A stretch of DNA of 64,000 nucleotides from Pseudomonas ekonensis (GTDB taxonomy: Bacteria; Pseudomonadota; Gammaproteobacteria; Pseudomonadales; Pseudomonadaceae): assembly GCF_019145435.1 (NCBI RefSeq), contig NZ_JAHSTS010000002.1, positions 2,080,001 through 2,144,000 on the forward strand, in the 5' to 3' direction. The notes beneath the pieces are model-generated. The model made no database searches and was not told the origin of the DNA. It saw nothing but the letters and a program-made list of their open reading frames with translations. Of the stretch, positions 33,818-43,394 are shown in pieces (position 1 is the first letter of the stretch; each line of letters opens with the position of its first letter). The position numbers and the translations under genes were made by a program.

Positions 33818-34672
33818 ATGCCGCACCCGTTCATCTTCCGCACCGTCGACCTGGACGGCCAGACCATCCGCACCGCGGTGCGCCCCGGCAAGCCTCACTT
33901 GACGCCCTTGCTGATCTTCAACGGCATCGGCGCCAACCTGGAGCTGGTGTTCCCGTTCGTCGCGGCGCTGGATCCGGACCTGGAGGTCATCGCCTTCGAC
34001 GTGCCCGGCGTCGGCGGTTCCTCGACGCCGAGCCGACCGTACCGGTTTGCCGGGCTGGCGAAACTCACCGCGCGGATGCTCGACTACCTCGACTACGGCC
34101 AGGTCAACGCGATCGGCGTGTCGTGGGGCGGCGCCCTGGCGCAGCAGTTCGCCCACGACTACCCCGAGCGCTGCAAGAAACTGGTGCTGGCGGCGACCGC
34201 CGCCGGTGCCTTCATGGTGCCGGGCAAGCCGAAGGTGCTGTGGATGATGGCCAGCCCGCGCCGCTACATCCAGCCGTCCCACGTGATCCGCATCGCGCCT
34301 CTGATCTACGGCGGCTCGTTCCGCCGCGACCCGACCCTCGCCGCCAGCCACGCGGCCAAGGTGCGTTCGGCGGGCAAGCTGGGCTACTACTGGCAACTGT
34401 TCGCGGGCCTGGGCTGGACCAGCATCCACTGGCTGCACAAGATCCATCAGCCGACCCTGGTGCTGGCCGGCGACGACGACCCGCTGATCCCGCTGATCAA
34501 CATGCGCATGCTCGCCTGGCGGATTCCCAACGCCCAGCTGCACATCATCGACGACGGCCACCTGTTCCTGATCACCCGGGCCGAAGCGGTGGCGCCGATC
34601 ATCATGAAATTCCTGGAGGAGGAACGTCAGCGTGCGGTGATGCATCCGCATCCGGCATCGCCGGGGGCATGA
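33818..34672 (+). CDS. phaZ: Intracellular medium-chain-length PHA depolymerase
   Basis: A 284-residue granule-associated alpha/beta-hydrolase that releases 3-hydroxyalkanoic acids from stored polymer. The nucleophile serine is in GVSWGGALAQQF (near residue 102), the acid in AGDDDPLIP (near 221), and the histidine in DDGHLFLITR (near 248). The HG oxyanion region reads FNGIGANLELVFPF. The length is that of Pseudomonas PhaZ. It sits between the two synthases, so synthesis and mobilisation are encoded together. Confidence 0.96.
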   Translation: MPHPFIFRTVDLDGQTIRTAVRPGKPHLTPLLIFNGIGANLELVFPFVAALDPDLEVIAFDVPGVGGSSTPSRPYRFAGLAKLTARMLDYLDYGQVNAIGVSWGGALAQQFAHDYPERCKKLVLAATAAGAFMVPGKPKVLWMMASPRRYIQPSHVIRIAPLIYGGSFRRDPTLAASHAAKVRSAGKLGYYWQLFAGLGWTSIHWLHKIHQPTLVLAGDDDPLIPLINMRMLAWRIPNAQLHIIDDGHLFLITRAEAVAPIIMKFLEEERQRAVMHPHPASPGA

Positions 34673-34798
34673 CCGATCCGGCACGTTTTATGGAAGGCAC
34701 GTGGCAGGACGCCGCGCAGGCAACAATCCGCAACAGCGTCTATGGTTCTCTGGTTCGGTGTGTTTGTGTTTGGCCTGAAGACGAAGGAGTGTTGACTC

Positions 34799-36481
34799 AT
34801 GCGCGACAAACCAGCGACCGGCGTGGTGCCCAGCCCCGCCGTGTTCATCAATGCACAAAGCGCGATGACCGGGCTGCGCGGCCGCGACCTGATCTCGACC
34901 CTGCGCAGCGTCGCGGCCCATGGCCTGCGCAACCCGATCCACAGCGCACGCCACGCCTTGAGGCTAGGAAGCCAGCTGGGCCGCGTCCTGCTCGGTGAGA
35001 CCCTGCACCCGATCAACGCGCAGGACACCCGCTTCAGCGATCCGGCCTGGAGCCTCAATCCGTTCTACCGGCGCAGCCTTCAGGCCTACCTGAGCTGGCA
35101 GAAACAGGTCAAGAGCTGGATCGACGAGAGCAGCATGAGCGAAGACGACCGGGCCCGCGCGCAGTTCGCCTTCAGCCTGCTCAACGATGCCGTGGCGCCG
35201 TCCAACACCCTGCTCAATCCGCTGGCGGTCAAGGAGCTGTTCAACTCCGGCGGGCAGAGCCTGGTGCGCGGCCTGGGCCACCTGATCGACGACCTGCTGC
35301 ACAACGACGGCCTGCCGCGCCAGGTCTCGAAGCAGGCGTTCGAGATCGGCAAGACCGTCGCCACCACCACCGGCTCCGTGGTGTTTCGCAACGAGATGCT
35401 GGAGCTGATCCAGTACCGGCCGATGAGCGAGAAACAGTACGCCAAGCCGCTGCTGGTGGTGCCGCCGCAGATCAACAAGTACTACATCTTCGACCTCAGC
35501 CCGCACAACAGCTTCGTCCAGTTCGCCCTCAAGAACGGCCTGCAGACCTTCATGATCAGCTGGCGCAACCCGGACGTGCGCCACCGCGAATGGGGCCTGT
35601 CGACCTACGTCGAGGCGGTGGAGGAAGCGATGAACGTCTGCCGCTCGATCACCGGCGCCCGCGACGTCAACCTGATGGGCGCCTGCGCCGGCGGCCTCAC
35701 CATCGCCGCCCTGCAAGGCCACCTGCAGGCCAAGCGGCAGCTGCGCCGGGTCTCCAGCGCCACCTACCTGGTGAGCCTGCTCGACAGCCAGTTCGACACG
35801 CCGGCGACGCTGTTCGCCGACGAGCAGACCCTCGAGGCGGCCAAGCGCCGCTCCTACCAGCGGGGCGTGCTCGACGGCCGCGACATGGCCAAGGTGTTCG
35901 CCTGGATGCGCCCCAACGACCTGATCTGGAACTACTTCGTCAACAACTACTTGCTGGGCAAGGTGCCGCCGCCGTTCGACATCCTCTACTGGAACAACGA
36001 CAGCACCCGCCTGCCGGCGGCGTTCCACGGCGACCTGCTGGACTTCTTCAAGCACAACCCGCTGACCCACCCCGGCGGCCTGGAAGTGTGCGGCACGCCG
36101 ATCGACCTGCAGAAGGTCACGGTCGACAGCTTCAGCGTGGCCGGCATGAACGACCACATCACGCCGTGGGACGCGGTGTACCGCTCGACCCTGCTGCTGG
36201 GCGGCGAGCGGCGCTTCGTGCTGTCCAACAGCGGCCACGTGCAGAGCATCCTCAACCCGCCAGGCAACCCGAAGGCCAACTACGTCGAGAACGGCAAGCT
36301 GAGCGGCGACCCCCGCGCCTGGTACTACGACGCGAAGAAGGTCGACGGCAGCTGGTGGACGCAGTGGCTGGAATGGATCCAGCAGCGCTCCGGCGCGCAG
36401 CGCGAGACCCAGATGACCCTCGGCAGCCCCGACTACCCAACGATGGAAGCGGCCCCCGGCACCTACGTGCGCGTGCGCTGA
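34799..36481 (+). CDS. phaC2: Class II polyhydroxyalkanoate synthase 2
   Basis: A 560-residue paralogue of PhaC1, clearly homologous along its whole length. The nucleophile box is GACAGG (cysteine near residue 297), the acid lies in AGMNDHITPWD, and the histidine in NSGHVQSILNPPGNP. The N-terminus (RDKPATGVVPSPAVF) differs most from PhaC1. A strong ribosome site GAAGGAG precedes the ATG at 34799. The two synthases usually differ in monomer preference. Confidence 0.98.
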   Translation: MRDKPATGVVPSPAVFINAQSAMTGLRGRDLISTLRSVAAHGLRNPIHSARHALRLGSQLGRVLLGETLHPINAQDTRFSDPAWSLNPFYRRSLQAYLSWQKQVKSWIDESSMSEDDRARAQFAFSLLNDAVAPSNTLLNPLAVKELFNSGGQSLVRGLGHLIDDLLHNDGLPRQVSKQAFEIGKTVATTTGSVVFRNEMLELIQYRPMSEKQYAKPLLVVPPQINKYYIFDLSPHNSFVQFALKNGLQTFMISWRNPDVRHREWGLSTYVEAVEEAMNVCRSITGARDVNLMGACAGGLTIAALQGHLQAKRQLRRVSSATYLVSLLDSQFDTPATLFADEQTLEAAKRRSYQRGVLDGRDMAKVFAWMRPNDLIWNYFVNNYLLGKVPPPFDILYWNNDSTRLPAAFHGDLLDFFKHNPLTHPGGLEVCGTPIDLQKVTVDSFSVAGMNDHITPWDAVYRSTLLLGGERRFVLSNSGHVQSILNPPGNPKANYVENGKLSGDPRAWYYDAKKVDGSWWTQWLEWIQQRSGAQRETQMTLGSPDYPTMEAAPGTYVRVR

Positions 36482-36508
36482 CGCCCCGAAACCTTTTAAG
36501 AAGACTGG

Positions 36509-37129
36509 ATGAAAACCCGCGACCGGATTCTCGAATGTGCCCTGCAGCTGTTCAACGAAAAGGGCGAGCCGAACGTCTCCACCATGGAGGTTGCCAACGA
36601 GATGGGGATCAGCCCCGGCAACCTCTACTACCACTTCCACGGCAAGGAGCCGCTGATCCTCGGGCTGTTCGAGCGCTTCCAGGGCGAACTGGCGCCGTTG
36701 CTCGACCCGCCCGCCGACGTCGAGCTGGCGCCGGAGGACTACTGGCTGTTCCTGCACCTGATCGTCGAGCGCCTGGCGCTCTACCGGTTCCTGTTCCAGG
36801 ACCTGTCGAACCTGTCCGGGCGCCTGCCGAAGCTGGCCAAGGGCATCCGCAACCTGCTCAACGTCCTCAAGCGCACGCTGGCGTCCTTGCTGGCGCGCCT
36901 GAAGGCGCAGGGGCTGCTGGTCAGCGACACCCAGGCCCTGGGGCAACTGGTGGAGCAGATCACCCTGACCTTGCTGTTCTCCCTGGACTACCAGCGGATC
37001 CTCGACCGCGAGGGCGAGGTGAGGCTGGTGGTGTACCAGATCATGATGCTGGTGGCCCCGCACCTGCTGCCGCCGATCAAGGTGGCGACGGAACGGTTCG
37101 CGCTGCAGTACCTCGAAGAGCACGAATGA
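36509..37129 (+). CDS. phaD: TetR-family regulator of PHA genes
   Basis: A 206-residue TetR-type protein. The N-terminal helix-turn-helix is MKTRDRILECALQLFNEKG followed by EVANEMGISPGNLYYHFHGK. The C-terminal ligand domain (60-200) is helical. In P. putida PhaD activates the phaC1 and phaI promoters and probably senses a CoA intermediate. It starts 27 bp after phaC2, and the pha synthase operon ends here. Confidence 0.95.
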   Translation: MKTRDRILECALQLFNEKGEPNVSTMEVANEMGISPGNLYYHFHGKEPLILGLFERFQGELAPLLDPPADVELAPEDYWLFLHLIVERLALYRFLFQDLSNLSGRLPKLAKGIRNLLNVLKRTLASLLARLKAQGLLVSDTQALGQLVEQITLTLLFSLDYQRILDREGEVRLVVYQIMMLVAPHLLPPIKVATERFALQYLEEHE

Positions 37130-37143
37130 CCGTCGAATCCCCT

Positions 37144-37235
37144 TTGCGGGAGCTAGCCTGCTCGCCATAGCGGTGTGTCATTCAGCTTCTCTGGCGACCG
37201 GTCCGACGCCTTCGCGGGCAAGCCCGCTCCCACAG
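37144..37235. repeat. REP arms downstream of phaD
   Basis: A degenerate arm (TTGCGGGAGCTAGCCTGCTC, 37144-37163) faces an intact arm (TTCGCGGGCAAGCCCGCTCC, 37211-37230, followed by CACAG). It lies just before the phaD/phaF terminator. GTGGGAGCGGGC class. Confidence 0.7.
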
Positions 37236-37270
37236 GAGACCGCATCGGCTGCGAAGGTGCGGCACAAACA

Positions 37271-37302
37271 AAAACGCCCGGCCTTCGCAGGCCGGGCGTT
37301 TT
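37271..37302. terminator. Bidirectional terminator between phaD and phaF
   Basis: A 13-bp perfect stem, AAAACGCCCGGCC (37271-37283) with GGCCGGGCGTTTT (37290-37302), loop TTCGCA. It lies between convergent phaD and phaF. The longer T-run is on the minus-strand side, favouring the phaIF transcript. Confidence 0.93.
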
Positions 37303-37317
37303 CTTGAGCCCTGAGGA

Positions 37318-38118
37318 TCAGGACTGACTGGACGGCGCCGACGGGGTCGGTGCGGCAGTCGGGGTCACGGCAGATGCCGGTGCGGCGGCGGAGTTCGACG
37401 CGCTGACCGGAGCGGCCGGGGTCGCAGGCTTGGCGGCTGCGGCCGGTTTCGGCGCAGCGGCTTTCGGTGCGGCCGGCTTTTTCACTGCCGGTTTCTTCGC
37501 GGCAGCCGGTTTGGCGGCTGGCTTGGCGGCAGCGGTCTTCGCCACAGGTTTGGCGGCGGGTTTGGCCGCCGCTTTCGCAGCCGGTTTGGCCGCTGCGGTT
37601 TTCGCCGCAGGCTTGGCGGCCGGTTTGGCGGCGGCCTTGGCCAGCGGCTTGGCCGCAGGTTTCGCAGCCGGCTTGGCCGCTGCGGTTTTGGCCACAGGCT
37701 GGGTTTTCAGGCCGGTGAGTTTCTCGATCTGCTTGGTCAGGGTCTCGACCTTGCTGTGCAGCGCCTTGACCTCATTGCGGCTCGGCACGCCCAGACGCGA
37801 GATCGCGCTGTTCAGGCGCTTGTCGAAGGCCTCTTCCAGTTCGTCCCACTTGCCCAGGGCGCGGTCTTTCACGCCGCTGATGCGCGACTTGGCCGAGGAA
37901 GCGGAGTCCTTGGCGGCGTCGACTTTCTTGCCGACCGCCGATTTGGTGAGTTTCTCGGCCTTTTCGCCGTCTTTGACCAGTGACTCGAAGAGCTTGCTGC
38001 CGTCAGTGTCGATCTTCGAGTACACGCCCAGGCCCGCCAGCCAGATCTTGCGGGAGTAGTCTTCGACCTTCCCGATCCACGAGCTGCCTTCTTTATCGGT
38101 GTTCTTTTTGCCAGCCAT
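37318..38118 (-). CDS. phaF: Phasin/nucleoid-associated PHA granule protein
   Basis: A 266-residue bifunctional phasin. The N-terminal half (1-140) is the amphipathic, granule-binding phasin domain (SRKIWLAGLGVYSKID) with a leucine-rich coiled coil (VETLTKQIEKLTGLKTQ). The C-terminal half is a lysine/alanine/proline-rich, histone-H1-like tail of AAKPAAKP repeats that binds DNA. In P. putida PhaF tethers granules to the nucleoid so that they segregate at division. It starts 10 bp after phaI, in the same operon. The repetitive tail creates long open frames on the other strand that are not genes. Confidence 0.95.
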   Translation of the reverse strand: MAGKKNTDKEGSSWIGKVEDYSRKIWLAGLGVYSKIDTDGSKLFESLVKDGEKAEKLTKSAVGKKVDAAKDSASSAKSRISGVKDRALGKWDELEEAFDKRLNSAISRLGVPSRNEVKALHSKVETLTKQIEKLTGLKTQPVAKTAAAKPAAKPAAKPLAKAAAKPAAKPAAKTAAAKPAAKAAAKPAAKPVAKTAAAKPAAKPAAAKKPAVKKPAAPKAAAPKPAAAAKPATPAAPVSASNSAAAPASAVTPTAAPTPSAPSSQS

Positions 38119-38128
38119 CCCGTTCTCC

Positions 38129-38551
38129 TTAAGATTTACGCGCGACGCGTTCGAGCAATGCCGTCAGCTCATCGAGCTTAGCAGAGAGTGCCTCAACGTC
38201 ATGTTTAGACGGAATGCCGATGCGATTCAAGGCACTGGCGACGCGTGTGTCGAACGCCTTCTCGACCTTGTCGAGCTGCACTTCGACCCGGCCCTTGAAG
38301 GTGCTGACTTCGCCCTTGGCCTCATCGATCTCGGCGTTGGCCGCTTCGAGTTTTTCGGCGACGGCTTTTTTGCCTTTCTTTTCAACCGCTTGACCGGCCT
38401 TGATCAGCTCTTGAAAGTAGTCGCTGCCCTCTTGGCCGACCTTGGCGTAGGCACCCAGGCCTGCCAGCCAGATCTTGCGGGCATAGGATTTGACGTCGCT
38501 CAGAGCGGAAGTCGAAGCGTCGATTTTTTTCTTCAAAATGACTTTGGCCAT
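38129..38551 (-). CDS. phaI: Phasin PhaI
   Basis: A 140-residue phasin that coats PHA granules. It is homologous to the N-terminal half of PhaF (YARKIWLAGLGAYAKVGQEG, and IGIPSKHDVEALSAKLDELT) but lacks the DNA-binding tail. The ATG at 38549-38551 gives MAKVILKKKIDAS, the usual N-terminus; the open frame to 38611 is not used. It is first of the phaI-phaF operon, whose promoter is PhaD-dependent in P. putida. I could not pick an unambiguous -35/-10. Confidence 0.95.
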   Translation of the reverse strand: MAKVILKKKIDASTSALSDVKSYARKIWLAGLGAYAKVGQEGSDYFQELIKAGQAVEKKGKKAVAEKLEAANAEIDEAKGEVSTFKGRVEVQLDKVEKAFDTRVASALNRIGIPSKHDVEALSAKLDELTALLERVARKS

Positions 38552-38678
38552 GGTGCACCTCACGCGCAGAAGGTTTGAGGAACTGCCCGGACGAGTGTCG
38601 GGCTCAGGCACAAAGTAGGGAGAAAAATTAGAAACGGCACCCTAACAACTGACATAAAGCAGGTGAACGTGACACGGT

Positions 38679-38775
38679 ACCTGTGGGAGCGGGCTTGCCC
38701 GCGAAGGCCATGTTCCTGCCACAAGAAATCTTGCGGATGTACCGGCCTCTTCGCGGGCAAGCCCGCTCCCACAGG
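38679..38775. repeat. Inverted REP pair (REPIN)
   Basis: Arms CTGTGGGAGCGGGCTTGCCC (from 38681) and TCGCGGGCAAGCCCGCTCCC (ending 38770, then ACAGG) are almost perfect inverse copies about 35 bp apart. They lie in the spacer between phaI and the PHA-system gene. One of the best-preserved REPINs in the window. Confidence 0.9.
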
Positions 38776-38802
38776 ATTATCTGTTCGCCGCAAAGACCGG
38801 GT

Positions 38803-39078
38803 TCAGGCCAGCGCCTTGTCCAGCGCCTTCTCGATCTCGGCTTTGATCATGCCGCCCATGGCCGACATCATCAGGCCCAGTTCCACGTCGACGCGAATCG
38901 AATCCTCGGCCACATGCACCGCGCCCTTCACGCCGGAGCGCTTGAGGTTCAGGGTGTCGCCCGACCACTGCGGCTCCAGGCCGTACTGGTCGGAGAGTTT
39001 CTGCGCCAGCTTGTCGGCTTTCTCGCGGGCGGCGTCCTTGCCCAGGCTATGGGCACGTTCAACACTGATTCGGGCCAT
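38803..39078 (-). CDS. Small polyhydroxyalkanoic acid system protein
   Basis: A 91-residue protein of the PHA-granule region family (the TIGR02610 type as I recall it). It begins MARISVERAHSLGKDAA, with a helical N-terminal half and a C-terminal amphipathic helix (MIKAEIEKALDKALA). The ATG at 39076-39078 is the family start; an open frame extends to 39186. It is oriented with phaI and phaF but separated from them by a REPIN, and is divergent from ubiE. The molecular role is unknown. Confidence 0.85.
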   Translation of the reverse strand: MARISVERAHSLGKDAAREKADKLAQKLSDQYGLEPQWSGDTLNLKRSGVKGAVHVAEDSIRVDVELGLMMSAMGGMIKAEIEKALDKALA

Positions 39079-39232
39079 CGGATGACTCCTGATTGATGAA
39101 GGCTTGTCGGCAGATCCTGACCGCGGCTGCGGCAAATCGTCCCGAGGGTCGCCCATCTTACCTTGAGCCATTCCAAGACAAAGCATGGCTTGGGGATTAG
39201 AATGTCGCGCATTCTCTTTTGGTGACAGCGAT

Positions 39233-40003
39233 ATGACTGATCAGCGCAAAGGCAGCGATGCCGAACCCACCACCCACTTCGGCTTCAAGAACGTCCCGGA
39301 AAGCCAGAAGGCCGAAAAGGTCGCTGAGGTGTTCCACTCCGTGGCCGCCAAGTACGACCTGATGAACGACCTCCTGTCCGGCGGCATGCATCGCCTGTGG
39401 AAGCGCTTCGCCATCGAGCTGTCGGGCGTGCGCAGCGGCAACCGCGTGCTGGACATCGCCGGCGGCACCGGCGACCTGACCAAGAAGTTCTCCCACCTCG
39501 TCGGCCCGACCGGCCAGGTGGTGCTCGCCGACATCAACGAGTCCATGCTCAAGGTCGGCCGCGACCGCCTGCTGGACGTGGGCGTGTCGGGCAACGTCGA
39601 GTTCGTCCAGGCCGACGCCGAAAAGCTGCCGTTCCCGGACAACCACTTCGACTGCGTGACCATCGCCTTCGGCCTGCGCAACGTGACCCACAAGGAAGAC
39701 GCCCTGCGCTCGATGCTGCGCGTGCTCAAGCCCGGCGGCCGCCTGCTGGTGCTGGAGTTCTCCAAGCCGACCAACGCGCTGATGTCCAAGGCCTACGACG
39801 CCTACTCGTTCGCCTTCATGCCGCTGATGGGCAAGCTGATCACCAACGACTCGGAAAGCTACCGTTACCTGGCCGAATCGATCCGCATGCACCCGGACCA
39901 GGAAACCCTGAAGTCGATGATGGTCGAGGCCGGCTTCGACCGCGTGACCTATCACAACATGACCTCGGGCATCGTCGCCCTGCACCGCGGCATCAAGCCC
40001 TGA
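39233..40003 (+). CDS. ubiE: Ubiquinone/menaquinone C-methyltransferase
   Basis: A 256-residue SAM-dependent methyltransferase that adds the C-methyl group to the quinone ring precursor. The SAM motif I is [15 protein letters not shown] near residue 73. UbiE signatures are [31 protein letters not shown], and [15 protein letters not shown]. The ATG at 39233 is the family start; the open frame upstream to 39185 is not used. It is the first gene of ubiE-ubiJ-ubiB. Confidence 0.98.
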   Translation: MTDQRKGSDAEPTTHFGFKNVPESQKAEKVAEVFHSVAAKYDLMNDLLSGGMHRLWKRFAIELSGVRSGNRVLDIAGGTGDLTKKFSHLVGPTGQVVLADINESMLKVGRDRLLDVGVSGNVEFVQADAEKLPFPDNHFDCVTIAFGLRNVTHKEDALRSMLRVLKPGGRLLVLEFSKPTNALMSKAYDAYSFAFMPLMGKLITNDSESYRYLAESIRMHPDQETLKSMMVEAGFDRVTYHNMTSGIVALHRGIKP

Positions 40004-40626
40004 TGCTGCTGACCGGGCTGCTGGCCAGCGTCGAAACCGGCCTGAACCGGGTGCTGCGCCTCGACAGCACCGCGCTGCCGCGCCTGGCGCACCTGACCGG
40101 CAAAGTGATCGCCGTCGATTGCGCAAGCCCGGCGCTGCAACTGTTCATCCTGCCCAGCGACGAAGGCCTGATGCTGGCCTCGCGCTGGGAGACCGGCGTC
40201 GACTGCACCCTGCGTGCGCCGGCGTCGGGCCTGGTGAAGCTGGCCCTGAGCAAGGACAAGACCGCGGTGCTGCACGCGCCCGAAGTCGAGCTCGACGGCG
40301 ACAGCGGCGTGCTGCTGGATCTGGCGGGCATCCTGCAGGACCTGGAGCTGGACTGGGAGTACGAACTCTCGCGCTGGCTCGGCCCCGTCACCACGCAACT
40401 GGTCGGCGGCCACCTGCGCAGCCGCGCCCGCTGGTACCGCCAGGGTTTCGCCAGCCTCAACCAGAACCTCGCCGAATACCTGGCCGAAGAGTCGCGCACC
40501 CTCGTCGGGCAGCGCGAAGCCGAAGCCCGGTTCCGCGAACTGGACCGGATCAAGCTTGATCTGGAACGTCTCGAGGCGCGTTTCGAGCGCCTTTCCCGAT
40601 CCCTCGACCCAAGCGATAACGCATGA
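40003..40626 (+). CDS. ubiJ: Ubiquinone biosynthesis accessory factor UbiJ
   Basis: A 207-residue protein with an SCP2 lipid-binding domain in the first 110 residues and a C-terminal coiled coil ([20 protein letters not shown]). In E. coli UbiJ scaffolds the soluble Ubi hydroxylase complex and binds ubiquinone intermediates. Its ATG overlaps the ubiE stop by one base (TGATG), and its stop overlaps the ubiB start (ATGA), so the three are translationally coupled. It sits in the usual ubiE-ubiJ-ubiB place. Confidence 0.95.
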   Translation: MLLTGLLASVETGLNRVLRLDSTALPRLAHLTGKVIAVDCASPALQLFILPSDEGLMLASRWETGVDCTLRAPASGLVKLALSKDKTAVLHAPEVELDGDSGVLLDLAGILQDLELDWEYELSRWLGPVTTQLVGGHLRSRARWYRQGFASLNQNLAEYLAEESRTLVGQREAEARFRELDRIKLDLERLEARFERLSRSLDPSDNA

Positions 40627-42227
40627 AGCTGCTTGCCGTCCGCCGTCTGTTGCGCATCCAGCGCGTCGTGATCCGCTACCGACTCGATGACCTGCTGTTC
40701 GACCTCCCGTTGCCGTGGTTCCTGCTGGCCCTGCGCTATGTGCTGCCGTGGCGCTGGTTCCCGCGCAAGCCGCTGGAGCTGAGCCGGGGCGCGCGCCTGC
40801 GCCTGGCGCTGCAGGATCTGGGGCCGATCTTCATCAAGTTCGGGCAGATCCTTTCGACCCGCCGCGACCTGCTGCCGGAGGACATCGCCGACGAGCTGAT
40901 GCTGCTGCAGGACCGGGTGCCGCCGTTCGACTCGCAACTGTCGGTGCGGCTGATCGAAGAGCAACTGGGCAAGAAGATTGACGAGGTGTTCAGCCGTTTC
41001 GACGTCGAGCCGCTGGCCTCCGCCTCGGTGGCGCAGGTGCATGCCGCCCAGCTCAAGACCGGTGAAGAGGTGGTGGTCAAGGTGATCCGTCCGGGCCTCA
41101 AGCCGGTGATCGCCCAGGACCTGGCGTGGCTGTTCATCCTCGCCCGCGCCGCCGAGAAGGTCTCGGCCGATGCCCGCCTGCTGCACCCGGTGGACGTGGT
41201 CAGCGACTACGAAAAGACCATCTACGACGAACTCGACCTGCTGCGCGAGGCCGCCAACGCCAGCCAGCTCAAGCGCAACTTCGACGGTTCGCCGCTGCTC
41301 TATGTGCCGCAGGTCTATTGGGACTGGTGCCGGCCGAAGGTACTGGTGATGGAGCGCATCTACGGCATCCAGGTGACGGACCTGGCGACCCTGGCCGACC
41401 AGCGCACCGACATGAAGATGCTCGCCGAGCGTGGCGTGGAGATCTTCTTCACCCAGGTGTTCCGCGACAGCTTCTTCCACGCCGACATGCACCCGGGCAA
41501 CATCTTCGTCAGCACGGTCAACCCGTGGAGCCCGCAGTACATCGCCATCGACTGCGGCATCGTCGGCAGCCTGACCCCGCAGGACCAGGACTACCTGGCC
41601 CGCAACCTGTTCGCCTTCTTCAAGCGCGACTACCGCCGCGTGGCTCAGTTGCACATCGATTCGGGCTGGGTGCCGGCGGAAACCAAGCTCAACGAATTCG
41701 AAGCGGCGATCCGCACCGTGTGCGAACCGATCTTCGAAAAACCGTTAAAAGATATTTCATTTGGCCAGGTGCTGATGCGTCTGTTCCAGACGGCGCGGCG
41801 CTTCAACATGGAAGTCCAGCCGCAACTGGTGCTGCTGCAGAAGACCCTGCTGAACATCGAAGGCCTGGGCCGTCAGCTGTATCCGGAGCTGGACCTGTGG
41901 AACACCGCCCAGCCGTTCCTCGAACGCTGGATGCGCGAGCGCGTGAGCCCCAAGGCCTTGATCGGCAACGTGCAGAGCCAGTTCGAACAGCTGCCGCACC
42001 TGGCCAACATGGCCCGCGACCTGCTCGAGCGCCTGTCCCAGCCCCACGCCGGCGACCCGCCGCCGCCGTGGAAAAAGCGCAAGGACGACTGGTTCCTGCG
42101 CCTGCTCGGCAGCGCCCATCTGGCGGGCGGCACGATCCTCGCCGCCGGCGGTCCGCTGCACGAATTGGGGCACTGGCCCGCCGGGATCATGGTGGCAGTG
42201 GGCTTGTATCTGGTCGTTCGTCGATAG
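40623..42227 (+). CDS. ubiB: Ubiquinone biosynthesis kinase-like protein UbiB
   Basis: A 534-residue atypical (ABC1/ADCK) kinase-fold membrane protein required for aerobic ubiquinone synthesis. Visible are the KxGQ motif [20 protein letters not shown] near residue 75, the Ala-rich loop [14 protein letters not shown], the catalytic loop [10 protein letters not shown] near 287, and AIDCGIVGS. Two C-terminal membrane segments ([26 protein letters not shown]) anchor it. It is coupled to ubiJ by a 4-bp overlap. Confidence 0.97.
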   Translation: MKLLAVRRLLRIQRVVIRYRLDDLLFDLPLPWFLLALRYVLPWRWFPRKPLELSRGARLRLALQDLGPIFIKFGQILSTRRDLLPEDIADELMLLQDRVPPFDSQLSVRLIEEQLGKKIDEVFSRFDVEPLASASVAQVHAAQLKTGEEVVVKVIRPGLKPVIAQDLAWLFILARAAEKVSADARLLHPVDVVSDYEKTIYDELDLLREAANASQLKRNFDGSPLLYVPQVYWDWCRPKVLVMERIYGIQVTDLATLADQRTDMKMLAERGVEIFFTQVFRDSFFHADMHPGNIFVSTVNPWSPQYIAIDCGIVGSLTPQDQDYLARNLFAFFKRDYRRVAQLHIDSGWVPAETKLNEFEAAIRTVCEPIFEKPLKDISFGQVLMRLFQTARRFNMEVQPQLVLLQKTLLNIEGLGRQLYPELDLWNTAQPFLERWMRERVSPKALIGNVQSQFEQLPHLANMARDLLERLSQPHAGDPPPPWKKRKDDWFLRLLGSAHLAGGTILAAGGPLHELGHWPAGIMVAVGLYLVVRR

Positions 42228-42235
42228 CAGGAATC

Positions 42236-42339
42236 AGCTGCAAGCGATAAGCTCTGAGCTTCAAGCTTCAAGCTTCAAGCTTGAGTACGACCCGATTGCT
42301 TTCACTTGCAGCTTGAAGCCAAAAGCTTGCAGCTGCTTC
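42236..42339. repeat. Heptad-type repeat with inverted arms, locus 6
   Basis: In the ubiB-hisI spacer, CAGCTGCAAGC opens the element, three tandem CAAGCTT-type heptads (about 42259-42282) follow, and CTTGCAGCTTGAAGC plus AAGCTTGCAGCTG close it as inverted partners. It ends about 12 bp before the hisI start, so it could influence hisI translation. Confidence 0.8.
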
Positions 42340-42350
42340 AGGAACTGAAG

Positions 42351-42755
42351 ATGAACAACTGGCTGGACGAGATCAAGTGGGACGCCGATGGCCTGGTACC
42401 GGCGATCGCCCAGGATCACAAAACCGGACGCGTGCTGATGATGGCCTGGATGAACCGCGAGGCGCTCGAGCTGACCGCTGCCGAAAACCGTGCAATCTAC
42501 TGGTCACGTTCCCGTGGCAAGCTGTGGCGCAAGGGAGAGGAGTCCGGCCATGTGCAGACCCTGCACGAAATGCGCCTGGACTGCGACGCCGACGTGATCA
42601 TCCTGATGGTCGAGCAGATCGGCGACATCGCCTGCCACACCGGCCGTCAGAGCTGCTTCTACCGCGTCTTCGAAAACGGCGACTGGAAAACGGTCGACCC
42701 GGTCCTGAAAGACCCGCACGCCATCTATTCCGCTGCAGGACACACACATGAGTGA
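42351..42755 (+). CDS. hisI: Phosphoribosyl-AMP cyclohydrolase
   Basis: A 134-residue stand-alone PR-AMP cyclohydrolase, third step of histidine synthesis. Metal and catalytic features are [16 protein letters not shown], the Asp/Cys metal site LDCDADVI, and the distal cysteines in [11 protein letters not shown]. The ATG at 42351 ([10 protein letters not shown]) fits the family; the upstream extension runs into repeat DNA. It overlaps hisE by 8 bp. The two activities are separate genes here, unlike the fused HisIE of enterobacteria. Confidence 0.96.
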   Translation: MNNWLDEIKWDADGLVPAIAQDHKTGRVLMMAWMNREALELTAAENRAIYWSRSRGKLWRKGEESGHVQTLHEMRLDCDADVIILMVEQIGDIACHTGRQSCFYRVFENGDWKTVDPVLKDPHAIYSAAGHTHE

Positions 42756-43080
42756 CACCCTGACCCGCCTCGCCCAGGTGCTCGAAGAGCGCAAGGGCGC
42801 GGCCGCCGACACCTCGTATGTCGCCAGCCTGTACCACAAGGGCCTGAACAAGATTCTGGAGAAGGTCGGCGAAGAGTCGGTGGAGACCATCATCGCCGCC
42901 AAGGACGCCGCCGTCAGCGGCGACTGCAGCGACGTGATCTACGAGACCGCCGACCTGTGGTTCCACAGCCTGGTCATGCTCGCCCAGCTCGGGCAGCACC
43001 CGCAGGCTGTGCTGGATGAGCTGGACCGTCGCTTCGGCCTGTCCGGACACGCCGAGAAAGCCTCGCGTCCGTCCGCCTGA
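42748..43080 (+). CDS. hisE: Phosphoribosyl-ATP pyrophosphatase
   Basis: A 110-residue MazG-like all-alpha enzyme hydrolysing PR-ATP to PR-AMP in histidine synthesis. The metal-binding signature is [17 protein letters not shown], followed by [14 protein letters not shown]. Its start lies inside hisI (8-bp overlap), so the two consecutive-step enzymes are co-translated. tatA starts 25 bp later. Confidence 0.96.
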   Translation: MSDTLTRLAQVLEERKGAAADTSYVASLYHKGLNKILEKVGEESVETIIAAKDAAVSGDCSDVIYETADLWFHSLVMLAQLGQHPQAVLDELDRRFGLSGHAEKASRPSA

Positions 43081-43105
43081 AAACCAATTAGAGAGGAGCT
43101 GCAAG

Positions 43106-43384
43106 ATGGGCATTTTTGACTGGAAACACTGGATCGTCATTCTGGTGGTCGTGGTGCTGGTGTTCGGCACCAAGAAACTGAAGAACCTGGGCACCGACGT
43201 CGGCGAATCGATCAAAGGCTTTCGCAAGGCCATGAACGACGACGAGAAACCGGCCGACCCGGGTGCCGCGCCTGCGCAACCGGTGCCGCCGGTGCAGCCG
43301 CAAGCCACCGCCCAGGCCAACCCGCCGCACACCATCGACGTGCAGGCGCAGAAGGTCGAAGAGCCGATCCGCAAAGACGTGTGA
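43106..43384 (+). CDS. tatA: Twin-arginine translocase subunit TatA
   Basis: A 92-residue inner-membrane protein that forms the Tat conduit. The N-terminal membrane helix ([18 protein letters not shown], about 8-25) leads into the conserved amphipathic helix ([18 protein letters not shown]) and a Pro/Gln/Ala-rich, poorly conserved tail. The ATG at 43106 has AGAGGAG upstream. First of tatABC. Confidence 0.96.
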   Translation: MGIFDWKHWIVILVVVVLVFGTKKLKNLGTDVGESIKGFRKAMNDDEKPADPGAAPAQPVPPVQPQATAQANPPHTIDVQAQKVEEPIRKDV

Positions 43385-43394
43385 GCACTGACTA

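Noticed and set aside
31394..34684. A minus-strand open frame of about 1100 codons across the DUF971 gene, phaC1 and phaZ
   Set aside because: Its translation is low-complexity and His/Gln/Arg-rich, typical of an antisense shadow, and it spans three well-identified genes plus their spacers.
34964..37168. Long minus-strand frame opposite phaC2 and phaD
   Set aside because: Antisense shadow of two clearly identified genes.
37430..38059. Plus-strand Ala/Gly/Phe-rich frame resembling a membrane protein
   Set aside because: It is the complement of the AAKP repeats of phaF; the hydrophobic look is forced by the repeat.
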